Origin: Lysobacteraceae bacterium
GTDB lineage: Bacteria > Bdellovibrionota > UBA1018 > JAGTJX01
Length of the DNA stretch: 64,000 nucleotides
NCBI GenBank assembly: GCA_023657465.1
Contig: JAGTJX010000003.1
Coordinates: 133,436-197,435, forward strand
Direction of reading: 5' to 3'
This document shows, in pieces, positions 44,086-53,417 of the stretch; within the stretch, counting starts at the first letter, position 1, and the number at the start of each line of letters is the position of its first letter. Both the position numbers and the translations under genes were made by a program. The notes beneath the pieces are model-generated. The model worked only from the letters and a program-made list of their open reading frames with translations, did no database searches and was not told the DNA's origin.

Positions 44086-44176
44086 CCCTTATAGGATTGT
44101 GGCATGGTTGTGGCACGAAGAAGAACACTCAAGCTTAACAGATGCGTGCCACAGTCGTGCCACAATCCTATAAGGG
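44086..44176. repeat. 31-bp imperfect inverted repeat with TTGTGGCA-type motifs
   Basis: Arms at 44086-44116 and 44146-44176 are each 31 nt and differ at three positions, around a 29-nt centre. The outer parts (cccttataggattgtggca) pair perfectly. Each arm has two copies of TGTGGCA or its complement about 11 bp apart, so there are four in all. It lies 74 bp upstream of fadJ on the minus strand. An operator, a small mobile palindrome or an RNA hairpin are all possible. Confidence 0.7.
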
Positions 44177-44210
44177 TTTATTGAGTTGTTTTAGTTTATG
44201 ATCCCTGCAC

Positions 44211-44264
44211 AAAAAAAGAAGAGAGAAGACCTAAAGAGGGGGGCTCTTGAAGAGGTCTTCTCTC
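44211..44264 (-). terminator. Rho-independent terminator of the 44328-45458 gene
   Basis: A perfect 12-bp stem (gagagaagacct 44221-44232, aggtcttctctc 44253-44264), with a smaller inner stem (aagag/ctctt), is followed on the minus strand by a T-run at 44217-44211. Confidence 0.85.
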
Positions 44265-44269
44265 CCGTA

Positions 44270-44309
44270 TTAACCTAAGCTGTCTTTTGAGGAGTACGGC
44301 TTTGGTTAA
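44270..44309 (-). other. Second hairpin between stop codon and terminator
   Basis: ttaacctaagc (44270-44280) pairs with gctttggttaa (44299-44309) in a 10-bp stem with one T-T mismatch. It lies in the 3' untranslated part of the 44328-45458 gene, before the strong terminator. It may slow 3'-end decay or be a small RNA stem. Confidence 0.45.
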
Positions 44310-44327
44310 ACTTGGCTAACTAACGAC

Positions 44328-45458
44328 TTAGAGGAAGAGGTTGAGTCCCAATTGGAAGCTGTAGAAACCAGCTTGCGCAATTGAATTCGCCACTGCCATC
44401 TTGTCTAAATCCTGAATCGGCGTTCCGTAGAACTGATACACAGGCTGAGTCTGTCTTGCATTGAGCACGAAGCTGTATTTGCCTGTGAAGCCGACTGAAA
44501 AACTATTTCCTAACTTGAGTTCCACGCCTGCTGTGATTGAAGCTAAGTACTGCTCGAGTAAGTAGTCGAGGCCGTACATTTGCATTCCATACTGTGCGAG
44601 AGTGCTCTGAATACCTTGGCTGTAATTGATGAGTGATCTGCCGTAAGCTACGCCACCACCAGCAAACGGTCTGAACTTAGAGCTAGAAGGAGTGATGAAG
44701 AATCTCATCCCTGCTTCAAACAAATGCTGTTTGGATTCAAGCGCGTTGTTTCTGAATTGTGAATATTGATTCTGAAGGGCAAACACTGGAGAGAGCTGAC
44801 TGGGCATACTGATACCGTAGAGGCTGTAGGTATATCCTAAGTCAAATGCGAATCTACCAGAGTAACCGGAGAGGTTTCCACCGAATGCATAGTAAGGAAC
44901 TACATCCATTGGGTAATAGTTGCCATAACCGAAGTTTTGGTTATTCAACGCAATATTTGCAATACCGCCACGAGGTGAAATCGCAACTCTAAATTCATCT
45001 TCGCTTGGAGCAACTTCGCCAATCGCCGTTACTGGTGAAACACTGATCTGAGCTGGAGCAGCAGACACAGCCACAGGAGAAGCTTGTGAAGTCACAATCA
45101 TTTGTTGAGCTGGGATTCCTGCTACGACTGTACCTTGAGTGTCAGCTTTAATGAGTTCTTGAACTCTGCGATCTTCATCGCGGAGTCTTAAAGATTCCAT
45201 GCGAGCACTGAGAACGTCTTCTGCTTGCATTTCTTTTCTGATGCGCTCGCGTCTGATGAGTTCGGATCGTGTGAGTTGTTCTGTTGGTGCGGCTTGCAAA
45301 ACTTGTGGAGCTGCCTGAAGTACTTGTGGCTGAGCTACGACTTGAACAGGTTGTTGCTGAACAACAACTGGGTCAGCGTCATACACAAGGTCTGCGTGAG
45401 CTTGAGATAAGCTCGTAAGCATCGCCGCTGTTATCGCTAGAATCTTCGTATTTTGCAT
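44328..45458 (-). CDS. Outer-membrane protein with coiled-coil and barrel
   Basis: ATG 45458 follows GGGAG with an 8-nt gap and starts a signal peptide (AITAAMLTSLSQAHA). The mature N-terminus is rich in Gln, Val and Pro, with a tandem QVLQAAP repeat. A charged helix of about 50 residues (about 60-115) comes next, and then a Gly/Tyr-rich barrel ending FQLGLNLFL. It has its own consensus promoter and a strong terminator, so it is probably a well-expressed single gene. No family is named. Confidence 0.75.
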   Translation of the reverse strand: MQNTKILAITAAMLTSLSQAHADLVYDADPVVVQQQPVQVVAQPQVLQAAPQVLQAAPTEQLTRSELIRRERIRKEMQAEDVLSARMESLRLRDEDRRVQELIKADTQGTVVAGIPAQQMIVTSQASPVAVSAAPAQISVSPVTAIGEVAPSEDEFRVAISPRGGIANIALNNQNFGYGNYYPMDVVPYYAFGGNLSGYSGRFAFDLGYTYSLYGISMPSQLSPVFALQNQYSQFRNNALESKQHLFEAGMRFFITPSSSKFRPFAGGGVAYGRSLINYSQGIQSTLAQYGMQMYGLDYLLEQYLASITAGVELKLGNSFSVGFTGKYSFVLNARQTQPVYQFYGTPIQDLDKMAVANSIAQAGFYSFQLGLNLFL

Positions 45459-45503
45459 ACTTTTAGCTCCCACCGTTCATTCGGTACTATTTCCTTGACG
45501 CAG

Positions 45504-45532
45504 TGTTTACCAATCTAGACTCATAGTGTCAA
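45504..45532 (-). promoter_or_regulatory. Consensus sigma-70-like promoter
   Basis: On the minus strand TTGACA (45532-45527) and TAAACA (45509-45504) are 17 bp apart. Initiation near 45497 gives a leader of about 40 nt to ATG 45458. Confidence 0.65.
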
Positions 45533-45635
45533 CAACAAATAGCTTACTGCGTAATGAATGCATGATTTTTATGAGAATTACTGCTTTTTACGCATTTTAT
45601 TCGATTTGAAGGCTGATTTGAGCCCTGGAACTACA

Positions 45636-47492
45636 CTAGGGAGGCCTGATTCCGTGATCACAGAACCACTCCAATACAGGACGATCCAGCAGGTTCCCGT
45701 GCATGTAATTGTAGAGAGCGTGGTTGAGAACCTTCCCCAATCGGTCATGGTCCACTCCTGTAGGATCTACGAACTCGAGATCGTTTACAGCGAAGACTTG
45801 AGCCTCGCCTACTCCAGGCATTCCGCCAGTAATCTTGATTCCAAACTGTTCAGGATTCTTCCCTACTGGAGAGTGAATGGTCGCAGAAAACCTATGCCAA
45901 AACGCAGACTGAATAGAGTCTTTCTTGAAGAGCTTACGCACATTCTCTAGAGCTTCGATCGTTTCTTCCACTGTCTGAGTAGGAAAACCATACATGAGAT
46001 ACGCATGAACGAAGATTCCCGCACGCGAGAAGTTGGATGTGACTAGAGATACTTGTGCAAGAGTCACACCCTTGTTCATGAGCTTAAGAAGTCTGTCAGA
46101 AGCAACTTCAATTCCACCTGTGACAGCGATACATCCTGCATCCGCCATGAGCTCGGCAGTCTCTGCATCAAACTGCGGATCAAATCTTAAGTTTCCCCAC
46201 CAAGAGAATTTCAATCCTCGTTCGATGAGACGTTGTGAAATTTGTTTTAAGAGCGCAGGAGGAGCCGCTTCGTCGACAAAATGAAATCCGGTAGATCCTG
46301 TCTGTGAAGCGATCGTCTGCATCTGATCGATGATTCTGTCTGCAGCTACGGGCTCAAACCTAGAAATATAATCCAAGCTCACATCGCAGAAGCTGCACTT
46401 CTTCCAGTAACAGCCATGAGCAAGAGTCATCTTGTTCCAACGGAGATCTGACCACATCCTGTGCATGGGATTGAGCATCTCAAGCATCGAGATATATTCA
46501 CTGAGCTTCAATCCCTCATAATCAGGAGTGCCTGCGTTTTTGAAGGGAATATCGTGGAGTATCGCACTAGATACTTCAGTCACCACACCGCCTAAGAGCA
46601 TCTTCGTTCTTAGAAGCGGTGTCGATGTATTACGAGCTTTAATTCTCTCAATGAGCTGAAGAAGAGGACGCTCTCCATCATCCATCGTGATGAAATCGAT
46701 GAATTCAAAAAGGCGTGGCTCAGTGAGGCTGCGAAGTTCTGTGTTCACGAATCCCCCACCTAAGCACACTTGAGTTTCAGGTGAGTAAGACTTGAACACT
46801 TTTGCGATTCTAAGAGCTGCAGGAACGTTGCCTGGGAATGGAACAGTTAAGCACACCATCTCGGGAGCACCATGCTTCTGAATCGCACGCACGGTGATCT
46901 CTTCGATCCAATTTTCAATGAGAGTGATTTTTTTAGAATGAAGCCGTGAATGGAGTGGATCAAAACTTTTGGCAGATGCGGCTAATTTCTCACCGTACTT
47001 GGAGAACTGGAAGTCAGGATCAATCGCGTTTCTCACGACATCGACGATGTCATCTAAGAAAAGAGAAGCAATGTGCTTGGCTTGATCTTGAATACCTAAT
47101 TGACCGAAGGAATTCGCAAGCAACTCAGGATTCTCATTGACCGGTGCGAATCGTGGCCCTTCAGGTACGAGAGTTCGCTTCGCAAGACGGTACGCAAGAG
47201 TCGAATCCCTACCCTGCAGAAACGCAATCACCTGATCGATGGCAGAGATGTAATCCTTAATGTTCTCCTTGAAGAACTGGACGAAGGGTTCAGGGTGATT
47301 CTCTGGAATTTGTTTTGCGATCTCCTTCAATCCTTCACGAGAGAAGATCTTGAGTGCCAATTCTAAACTCCAGTCAAACTGAGTGACCACGGTCTCCGGT
47401 GAATGCTCACGCAGGAACCCCTTTAAGTATGCGGTCGCAGGGTACGGCGTACTGATTTGGGTCATCGGAGGTGTGATCAGCCAAAGTTTCAT
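45636..47492 (-). CDS. B12-binding-type radical SAM protein
   Basis: 618 residues. The N-terminal half resembles a cobalamin-binding-like domain (MVCLTVPFPGNVPAALRIAK, VCLGGGFVNTE). The radical SAM cluster motif is HGCYWKKCSFCDVS (around 355-368), followed by a TIM-barrel part and GGIEVASDRLLKLMNKG. No canonical DxHxxG cobalamin motif is seen, so B12 use is uncertain. The substrate is unknown. TTGACT and TACTCC, 18 bp apart just upstream, may be its promoter. Confidence 0.85.
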   Translation of the reverse strand: MKLWLITPPMTQISTPYPATAYLKGFLREHSPETVVTQFDWSLELALKIFSREGLKEIAKQIPENHPEPFVQFFKENIKDYISAIDQVIAFLQGRDSTLAYRLAKRTLVPEGPRFAPVNENPELLANSFGQLGIQDQAKHIASLFLDDIVDVVRNAIDPDFQFSKYGEKLAASAKSFDPLHSRLHSKKITLIENWIEEITVRAIQKHGAPEMVCLTVPFPGNVPAALRIAKVFKSYSPETQVCLGGGFVNTELRSLTEPRLFEFIDFITMDDGERPLLQLIERIKARNTSTPLLRTKMLLGGVVTEVSSAILHDIPFKNAGTPDYEGLKLSEYISMLEMLNPMHRMWSDLRWNKMTLAHGCYWKKCSFCDVSLDYISRFEPVAADRIIDQMQTIASQTGSTGFHFVDEAAPPALLKQISQRLIERGLKFSWWGNLRFDPQFDAETAELMADAGCIAVTGGIEVASDRLLKLMNKGVTLAQVSLVTSNFSRAGIFVHAYLMYGFPTQTVEETIEALENVRKLFKKDSIQSAFWHRFSATIHSPVGKNPEQFGIKITGGMPGVGEAQVFAVNDLEFVDPTGVDHDRLGKVLNHALYNYMHGNLLDRPVLEWFCDHGIRPP

Positions 47493-47581
47493 ATCCGTCC
47501 GGGAGTATCACGCATTGCGTCAGTAAGTCAAATCAGGCTGTTTTATGTAAAATCTTTGGAATTCCAATCTGGGATTTCAAA

Positions 47582-47959
47582 CTAGATCTTTTTAGGTCCG
47601 CTTGGTCTGGTCAGAATATAAATTCCCACGCAGATTAACGTCACGGCCTGCCCTACTTTTCCCCAAAACGGAATCGAAGGAATCGAGAGCGTGTAGAGAG
47701 ACCCCAAAAACATCATCGAGATCGACATCGTTTTTGCACGCTTAGAGATCGCTCCATGGCTTTGCCAGTTTGCGATCATAGGCCCGAAGCGTTTATTCGC
47801 GAGCAACCATGCATGGAGCTTCTCTGATCCCTTGGAGAAAAAATAAGCTGCAAGCAAAACAAATGGAGTCGTAGGCAGCAGCGGCAAGAAGATTCCGATA
47901 AATCCTAAAAAGAGTGAAAGCCAACCCAAGATGAGAAAAATGCTGCGCATAGGTGGCAA
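47582..47959 (-). CDS. DUF454 (YbaN-like) inner-membrane protein
   Basis: 125 residues with three to four hydrophobic segments. The family pattern LGWLSLFLGFIGIFLPLLPTT (about 11-31) and AAYFFSKGSEKLHAWLL is clear. Members are small membrane proteins of unknown role. ATG 47950, three codons in, is an alternative start. It is divergent from psd by 24 bp. Confidence 0.85.
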   Translation of the reverse strand: MPPMRSIFLILGWLSLFLGFIGIFLPLLPTTPFVLLAAYFFSKGSEKLHAWLLANKRFGPMIANWQSHGAISKRAKTMSISMMFLGSLYTLSIPSIPFWGKVGQAVTLICVGIYILTRPSGPKKI

Positions 47960-47983
47960 GAATCTTATGCTACACTCTCACTC

Positions 47984-48886
47984 ATGTCATCTGAGATTCA
48001 ATACTGGGATAGGAAATCTCAGTCGTACCAAATCGAAAAGGTTTACGGAGACGGAGCGATCAAATTCGCTTACGAGAATCCTTTTGGACGCTTCCTCACG
48101 GCTCATCTTTTCTCAAAACACTGGATCTCAAAACTCTACGGAAACACTCAATCAACCAAGAGTGCTGCAAAAAAAATCCCTCAGTTCATCAAAAAATTCG
48201 AAATCAACATGTCAGAGTATGAAGAGAAATCTTATGACTCATTCAATGACTTCTTCATCAGGAAATTCCGACCAGGCTTAAGACCATTCCCAAAAAATCC
48301 TCAAGAACTAGGTGCATTTTCTGAAGCGCGCTACTTGGCCTACAAATCAATAAACGATTCTCGTTCTCTGTATATCAAGGGATCAGAGACGAATCTCACC
48401 GAGCTTTTAGGGTCAGAATCGTTAGCACGTGAGTTTGAAGGGGGCGCACTTTGGATCGCACGCCTCTGCCCCGTAGATTATCATCGGTTTCACTACCCTG
48501 CCCTCACACGAGTTGTTTCCACCCAAAGACTTCCTGGACTACTGCACTCCGTCAATCCAATAGCCATGAAGTCTGTACCCAATCTTATTCAGAAAAACGA
48601 ACGTCACCTGACGATTTTAGAAACCCCAAAAGGTTCCAAACTCGCTTACCTCGAAGTAGGCGCGCTCATGGTGGGGAAAATCATTCAATCGAACTGCATT
48701 CCAGGCCAAGCATATGGGGCAGGCAGAGAAAAAGGCTACTTCCTCTTTGGTGCTTCAACCGTAGTTCTCCTTGCTCAAAAAGGCACATTCCGTCCTTCTC
48801 CCGATTTAATCGACCAAACTCAAAAAGGGTTTGAAACCCGAGTTCTTTTAGGCGAAAACATTGGGACAAATGTCACAACTGCATAG
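47984..48886 (+). CDS. psd: Phosphatidylserine decarboxylase proenzyme
   Basis: 300 residues. The catalytic Asp-His region is ARLCPVDYHRFHYP, with HSVNPIAM and the processing site FGASTVVLL near the C-terminus. The proenzyme cuts itself before the serine to make the pyruvoyl group. The usual Gly before that serine is Ala here. It makes phosphatidylethanolamine. It overlaps metH by 17 to 26 bp, depending on the metH start. Confidence 0.92.
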   Translation: MSSEIQYWDRKSQSYQIEKVYGDGAIKFAYENPFGRFLTAHLFSKHWISKLYGNTQSTKSAAKKIPQFIKKFEINMSEYEEKSYDSFNDFFIRKFRPGLRPFPKNPQELGAFSEARYLAYKSINDSRSLYIKGSETNLTELLGSESLAREFEGGALWIARLCPVDYHRFHYPALTRVVSTQRLPGLLHSVNPIAMKSVPNLIQKNERHLTILETPKGSKLAYLEVGALMVGKIIQSNCIPGQAYGAGREKGYFLFGASTVVLLAQKGTFRPSPDLIDQTQKGFETRVLLGENIGTNVTTA

Positions 48887-51800
48887 CGTCCAGAAACCTT
48901 ACCGAGCTCGTTCCAAACTCCTGATCGAAAACTTGAAAAACAGAATCCTCGTTCTGGATGGTGCTATGGGGACTGCGCTTCAAGATAAGAACCTCACTGC
49001 GAAAGATTTCGGAGGAGAAGCGCTCGAAGGCTGTAACGAAAACTTAATCCTCACACGTCCTGACATCATTAGCTCCATCCATGAGAACTACCTCAAATCC
49101 GGATGCGACATCATTGAGACCAATACCTTCGGTGGCACACCGCTTGTCCTTGATGAATACGGACTGGGATCCAAAACGGTCGAGATCAACAAAATCGGAA
49201 CTGAGCTTGCCGTTGCTGCTTGCAAAAAATTTGATTCAAACGACAAGCCACGATTCGTCGCAGGTTCGATCGGACCTACGACCAAGGCGATCTCTGTCAC
49301 TGGCGGGATCACGTTTGAAGAGCTCATCAAGAACTTCTACGCTCAAGCCAAGGCACTCTATGAGGGCGGCGCAGATTACTTCCTCATCGAAACTTGCCAA
49401 GACACCCGCAATATCAAAGCCTGCTTACTTGCAATCGATCAACTCAATGATGAAGTGGACGAGATCATTCCCTCTGCAGTGTCTGGAACCATTGAACCCA
49501 TGGGCACGATGCTCGCAGGCCAAAGCGTCGATGCGCTCATGGCCGCACTCTCTGGTCGTGATCTACTGTACTTAGGTCTTAACTGCGCAACCGGTCCTGA
49601 GTTCATGACCGATCACATTCGATCACTTGCACAGAATTCCAAATTTCGAGTTTCTTGCGTACCGAACGCAGGTCTTCCCGATGAAAACGGTCAATACCTT
49701 GAAACTCCTCAGATGGTGGGCAACATCGTTGACAGATTCATGGATCGTGGCTGGGTGAACGTCATCGGTGGATGCTGTGGTACTCATGCAGGTCACATTG
49801 CTGAACTCACAAAACTTGCAGCTAAGCACAAACCACGTGCACTTCCAGAAATCAAAAAATCTTTTCTCTCTGGCGTGGATTATCTTGAGATCACTCTTGA
49901 TTTAAGACCTGTCATTGTTGGCGAACGTACCAACGTCATTGGATCCAGGAAGTTCAAACGCCTCATCGTTGAAGAGAAGTTCGAAGAAGCAGCTGAGATA
50001 GCTCGCGCTCAAGTGAAGTCAGGCGCTCACATCATCGACGTTTGCTTGGCTAATCCAGACCGAGACGAAATCTCGGACATGAAAAACTTCATGGACATCG
50101 TGATCAAGAAAGTCCGCGCTCCCTTCATGATCGATTCCACTGACGAGAAAGTTCTCGAAGTCGCACTCACCTACTGCCAAGGTAAGGCCATCATCAACTC
50201 GATCAACCTTGAAGACGGCGAAGAGCGATTCGAAAAAGTTATCCCACTTGCGAAGAAGTTCGGCGCTGCCCTTGTCGTAGGTACTATCGATGACGATAAA
50301 CTTGCAGGTATGGGCGTTACACGCGAACGTAAACTCGAAATCGCAAAACGCTCCTACGATCTCCTTGTGAATAAGTACGGCGTCGAGCCTGAAGATATTT
50401 ATTGGGATCCTCTCGTATTCCCTTGTGCTACTGGAGACGCTCAGTACGTAGGCTCTGCAGTAGAAACCATCGAAGGCATCCGCCTCATTAAGGAAGCGCT
50501 TCCACGCACGAAGACTGTGCTGGGGATCTCTAACGTCAGTTTCGGGCTTCCTGAGCATGGACGTGAAGTTCTCAATTCTGTGTTTCTTTATCACTGCGTG
50601 AAATCAGGACTCGATCTTGCGATCGTGAACTCTGAGAAACTCGTCAGGTTCGCGCAAATCACTCCTGAAGAGCTCAAACTGAGCGAGGACCTCCTCTACA
50701 ACCGTGGAGCAGATCCGATTGCAGCATTCGCAGCTCACTTCCGTGAGAAAAAAGTCACAGTCAAAGTCGATAAGAATTTAATCCCTCTCGATACAAGGCT
50801 CGCGAATTATATCTTGGAAGGTTCCAAAGACGGACTCGCTGAGGACATCACCCTTAAGTTGAAAGAATCAAAACCACTCGATATCATCAATGGCCCTCTC
50901 ATGGCAGGCATGGACCGAGTGGGTAAACTGTTTAATGAAAACAAACTCATCGTTGCTGAAGTGCTTCAATCCGCTGAAGCGATGAAAGCAGCAGTTTCTC
51001 TCCTAGAGCCTTTCATGGAGAAGAACGAATCTTCTACTCGTGGTAGCGTACTGCTTGCAACTGTCAAAGGTGACGTTCACGATATCGGTAAGAATCTCGT
51101 CGACATCATTCTCTCTAACAATGGATTCCGCGTGATCAATCTAGGAATCAAGATTCCTCCAGAACAATTGATCTCAGCTGTGAGAAAACACTCACCTGAC
51201 ATCATCGGATTATCAGGTCTACTTGTGAAATCTGCTCAACAAATGGTCATTACAGCTGACGATCTCACCAAGGCCGGAATTCACACTCCGATGTTAGTCG
51301 GTGGAGCAGCGTTGAGTTCAAACTTCGTCGATCGTCAGATCGCTAAGAACTACACAGGTACTGTGGCTTACGCGCAAGATGCGATGAATGGACTAGAGCT
51401 TGCTAAGACCATCATGGATCCAGAGAAACACGAGCAACTTAAATCAACTGCGATCATCCGCCGTGAAGAACTTGCGAAGAAGATAGGAGTCGTGGTGAAA
51501 GCTCCAGAGATCTTCATCACAGACAAGCGTTCAAGCACAGTGAAGGATATTGAGACACCTCCTCAACCACAGGATTATCTCCGTCACATCATCAAGAACA
51601 CTCCGATTGAATCGATTTGGAAATTCATTAATCCCCTCATGCTCTATGGAAGACATCTAGGCATTAAAGGTGGAGTCGTAAGAAAACTAGGTACTCCAGA
51701 GATCAAGACACTCGAGCCTAAAGCGCATGAGATCTGGCTTGCAGTCGAGGAAGTGAAGGAACAATACAAGAACACTCCTTACATGCAGCCTCAAGCGGTG

Positions 51801-52400
51801 TATCAGTACTTCCACGCTACCGGCGATGGCAACACGTTGACTCTCTGGGATGATCGAGCTCAGAACAAACTCACAGAATTTAATTTTCCAAGACAGAAGA
51901 AGGAAGACGGACTCTGCTTAGCAGATTATGTTTCCCGCGATCTCTCTAGGAAAGACTCAGTCGCACTTTTCAATGTGACTGTAGGAAAACAAATCCGTGA
52001 ACTTGCTGAAGAAATGAAACAAAAAGGCGATTACCTCAAGTCACACATCATTCAGGCATTGGCACTGGAGAGCGCTGAGAGCTACGCAGAGTACCTCCAC
52101 TCACAACTTCGTAAGACTTGGGGATTCGCAGATAGCCCTGAGATGACCATGATGGAGAGATTCCAAGCCAAATACCGCGGTAAGCGCTACTCATTCGGCT
52201 ATCCCGCGTGCCCGAGATTAGATGATCAGGCTCAGCTCTTCCAACTCCTTAATCCTGAAGACATCGGAGTACAACTCACTGACGGATTCATGATGGACCC
52301 TGAAGCATCTGTATCAGCAATTGCATTCCATCATCCTGATGCTTTGTATTTCAGCGTAGGAAACACTGAAGGGGATACAGATGACAATCGCAGTAGTTAA
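48870..52400 (+). CDS. metH: Cobalamin-dependent methionine synthase MetH
   Basis: 1,176 residues from ATG 48870 (TTG 48861 also possible). All four modules are present in order. The homocysteine domain has GLNCATG and GGCCGTHAGHI for zinc. The pterin-binding domain has RTNVIGSRKF. The cobalamin domain has the B12 ligand motif DVHDIGKNLV. The reactivation domain has YGRHLGIKGG. It methylates homocysteine from methyltetrahydrofolate. No cobalamin riboswitch precedes it. The MetE-like gene overlaps its end by 20 bp. Confidence 0.96.
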   Translation: MSQLHSVQKPYRARSKLLIENLKNRILVLDGAMGTALQDKNLTAKDFGGEALEGCNENLILTRPDIISSIHENYLKSGCDIIETNTFGGTPLVLDEYGLGSKTVEINKIGTELAVAACKKFDSNDKPRFVAGSIGPTTKAISVTGGITFEELIKNFYAQAKALYEGGADYFLIETCQDTRNIKACLLAIDQLNDEVDEIIPSAVSGTIEPMGTMLAGQSVDALMAALSGRDLLYLGLNCATGPEFMTDHIRSLAQNSKFRVSCVPNAGLPDENGQYLETPQMVGNIVDRFMDRGWVNVIGGCCGTHAGHIAELTKLAAKHKPRALPEIKKSFLSGVDYLEITLDLRPVIVGERTNVIGSRKFKRLIVEEKFEEAAEIARAQVKSGAHIIDVCLANPDRDEISDMKNFMDIVIKKVRAPFMIDSTDEKVLEVALTYCQGKAIINSINLEDGEERFEKVIPLAKKFGAALVVGTIDDDKLAGMGVTRERKLEIAKRSYDLLVNKYGVEPEDIYWDPLVFPCATGDAQYVGSAVETIEGIRLIKEALPRTKTVLGISNVSFGLPEHGREVLNSVFLYHCVKSGLDLAIVNSEKLVRFAQITPEELKLSEDLLYNRGADPIAAFAAHFREKKVTVKVDKNLIPLDTRLANYILEGSKDGLAEDITLKLKESKPLDIINGPLMAGMDRVGKLFNENKLIVAEVLQSAEAMKAAVSLLEPFMEKNESSTRGSVLLATVKGDVHDIGKNLVDIILSNNGFRVINLGIKIPPEQLISAVRKHSPDIIGLSGLLVKSAQQMVITADDLTKAGIHTPMLVGGAALSSNFVDRQIAKNYTGTVAYAQDAMNGLELAKTIMDPEKHEQLKSTAIIRREELAKKIGVVVKAPEIFITDKRSSTVKDIETPPQPQDYLRHIIKNTPIESIWKFINPLMLYGRHLGIKGGVVRKLGTPEIKTLEPKAHEIWLAVEEVKEQYKNTPYMQPQAVYQYFHATGDGNTLTLWDDRAQNKLTEFNFPRQKKEDGLCLADYVSRDLSRKDSVALFNVTVGKQIRELAEEMKQKGDYLKSHIIQALALESAESYAEYLHSQLRKTWGFADSPEMTMMERFQAKYRGKRYSFGYPACPRLDDQAQLFQLLNPEDIGVQLTDGFMMDPEASVSAIAFHHPDALYFSVGNTEGDTDDNRSS

Positions 52401-53415
52401 TACAAAAGTTAAAACAACCGCGATTGGCTCACTCCCTCACCCGAATGTGGACTCAGCTCTAGAGTACTCGTTTCGTTTTGATATTCCATTTCTTCCGCAA
52501 CTCCCGATCCGTAATCCACGTGAATATATGATCCCTCAGTCTCTCTCTGGACTTCCAGGACTCAAGATTCAATCTGGCGGCATGGTCATGATCGATCTTC
52601 AGGAATGGGATCAGAAAGGCAAAGATTGGCAGGAGAAAGTAAAAACTGCCTTTGATGAATCTAAGCGAAAACCTCAAGCATTCGAAGATTTCGTCCCAGG
52701 AACTGATGTGTACTCCGCTTGGTTTCCCTTCCTCTGGGAAATCGAAGAACGCAAAACTCCTCTCGTTAAGATTCAAATGGCAGGCCCACTTACCACTCAG
52801 TGGGCAGTGAGCCTCTCAGATGGTTCTAAGATCGAGAAGCATCTTGATCTTTGGTCTACGATTCAGAATCACCTCCTCGCAAGGTCCATCGCAATGATTC
52901 GTAAAGTACGTGAGACGGGCGCAGAAGTTTTATTCTATTTGGATGAACCCGCACTCTTCACCTTTCAAGTCGACCATCCTAAGACACTCGTATCGTTTAG
53001 TGAGCTGGGACTTTTCATTAAAGTTTTAAAATCTGAAGGTGCAAAGATAGGGCTACACTGTTGTAGCAATACTCAGTGGGAGAAGGCACTTGCACTTGAT
53101 ATCGACATTCTCTCTCTCGATACGAATCTCTCTTTGGAATCTCTAGTGACTTATCAGAAGGCTCTTGCTCAGTTCTCAATGCGTGGAGGAGTTCTCTCAC
53201 TAGGCGTAGTGCCTACTGACTTAAGTTCTACTCAATACAAAGATTTGAATGGAGCGAATCTCGCCCAAGATTTACAAAGACAGCTCTCTTCATTTCCAGG
53301 GCTCATCTCGAATTGCATCGTTACACCTGCTTGCGGAATGGCACTGCTCAGTCCTGAAGATAGTGAGATCATCGCTGGGCTCTTAAAGTCCGTATCTAAA
53401 ACACTGACACAGTGA
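52381..53415 (+). CDS. MetE-like (core-MetE/UROD-MetE family) protein
   Basis: 344 residues that match only the C-terminal catalytic half of cobalamin-independent methionine synthase. TTAIGSLPHP opens it, MAGPLT and YLDEPAL follow, and the zinc-site pattern is HCC in IGLHCCSNTQWE plus Cys in TPACGMAL. The third ligand Glu appears as Asp. The N-terminal folate-binding half of MetE is absent. Short core-MetE proteins can take methyl from methylcobamide carriers instead. Overlap with metH suggests a shared task. Confidence 0.82.
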   Translation: MTIAVVNTKVKTTAIGSLPHPNVDSALEYSFRFDIPFLPQLPIRNPREYMIPQSLSGLPGLKIQSGGMVMIDLQEWDQKGKDWQEKVKTAFDESKRKPQAFEDFVPGTDVYSAWFPFLWEIEERKTPLVKIQMAGPLTTQWAVSLSDGSKIEKHLDLWSTIQNHLLARSIAMIRKVRETGAEVLFYLDEPALFTFQVDHPKTLVSFSELGLFIKVLKSEGAKIGLHCCSNTQWEKALALDIDILSLDTNLSLESLVTYQKALAQFSMRGGVLSLGVVPTDLSSTQYKDLNGANLAQDLQRQLSSFPGLISNCIVTPACGMALLSPEDSEIIAGLLKSVSKTLTQ

Positions 53416-53417
53416 TG

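Noticed and set aside
44086-44176. CRISPR repeat
   Set aside because: The structure is one inverted repeat, not regularly spaced direct repeats, and no cas gene is in the window.
45548-45599. 7-bp inverted repeat tgcgtaa/ttacgca
   Set aside because: Short arms with a loop of over 30 nt in AT-rich DNA; may be chance.
48700-48870. Cobalamin riboswitch ahead of metH
   Set aside because: metH starts inside the psd coding region and no B12-box-like structure was recognised.
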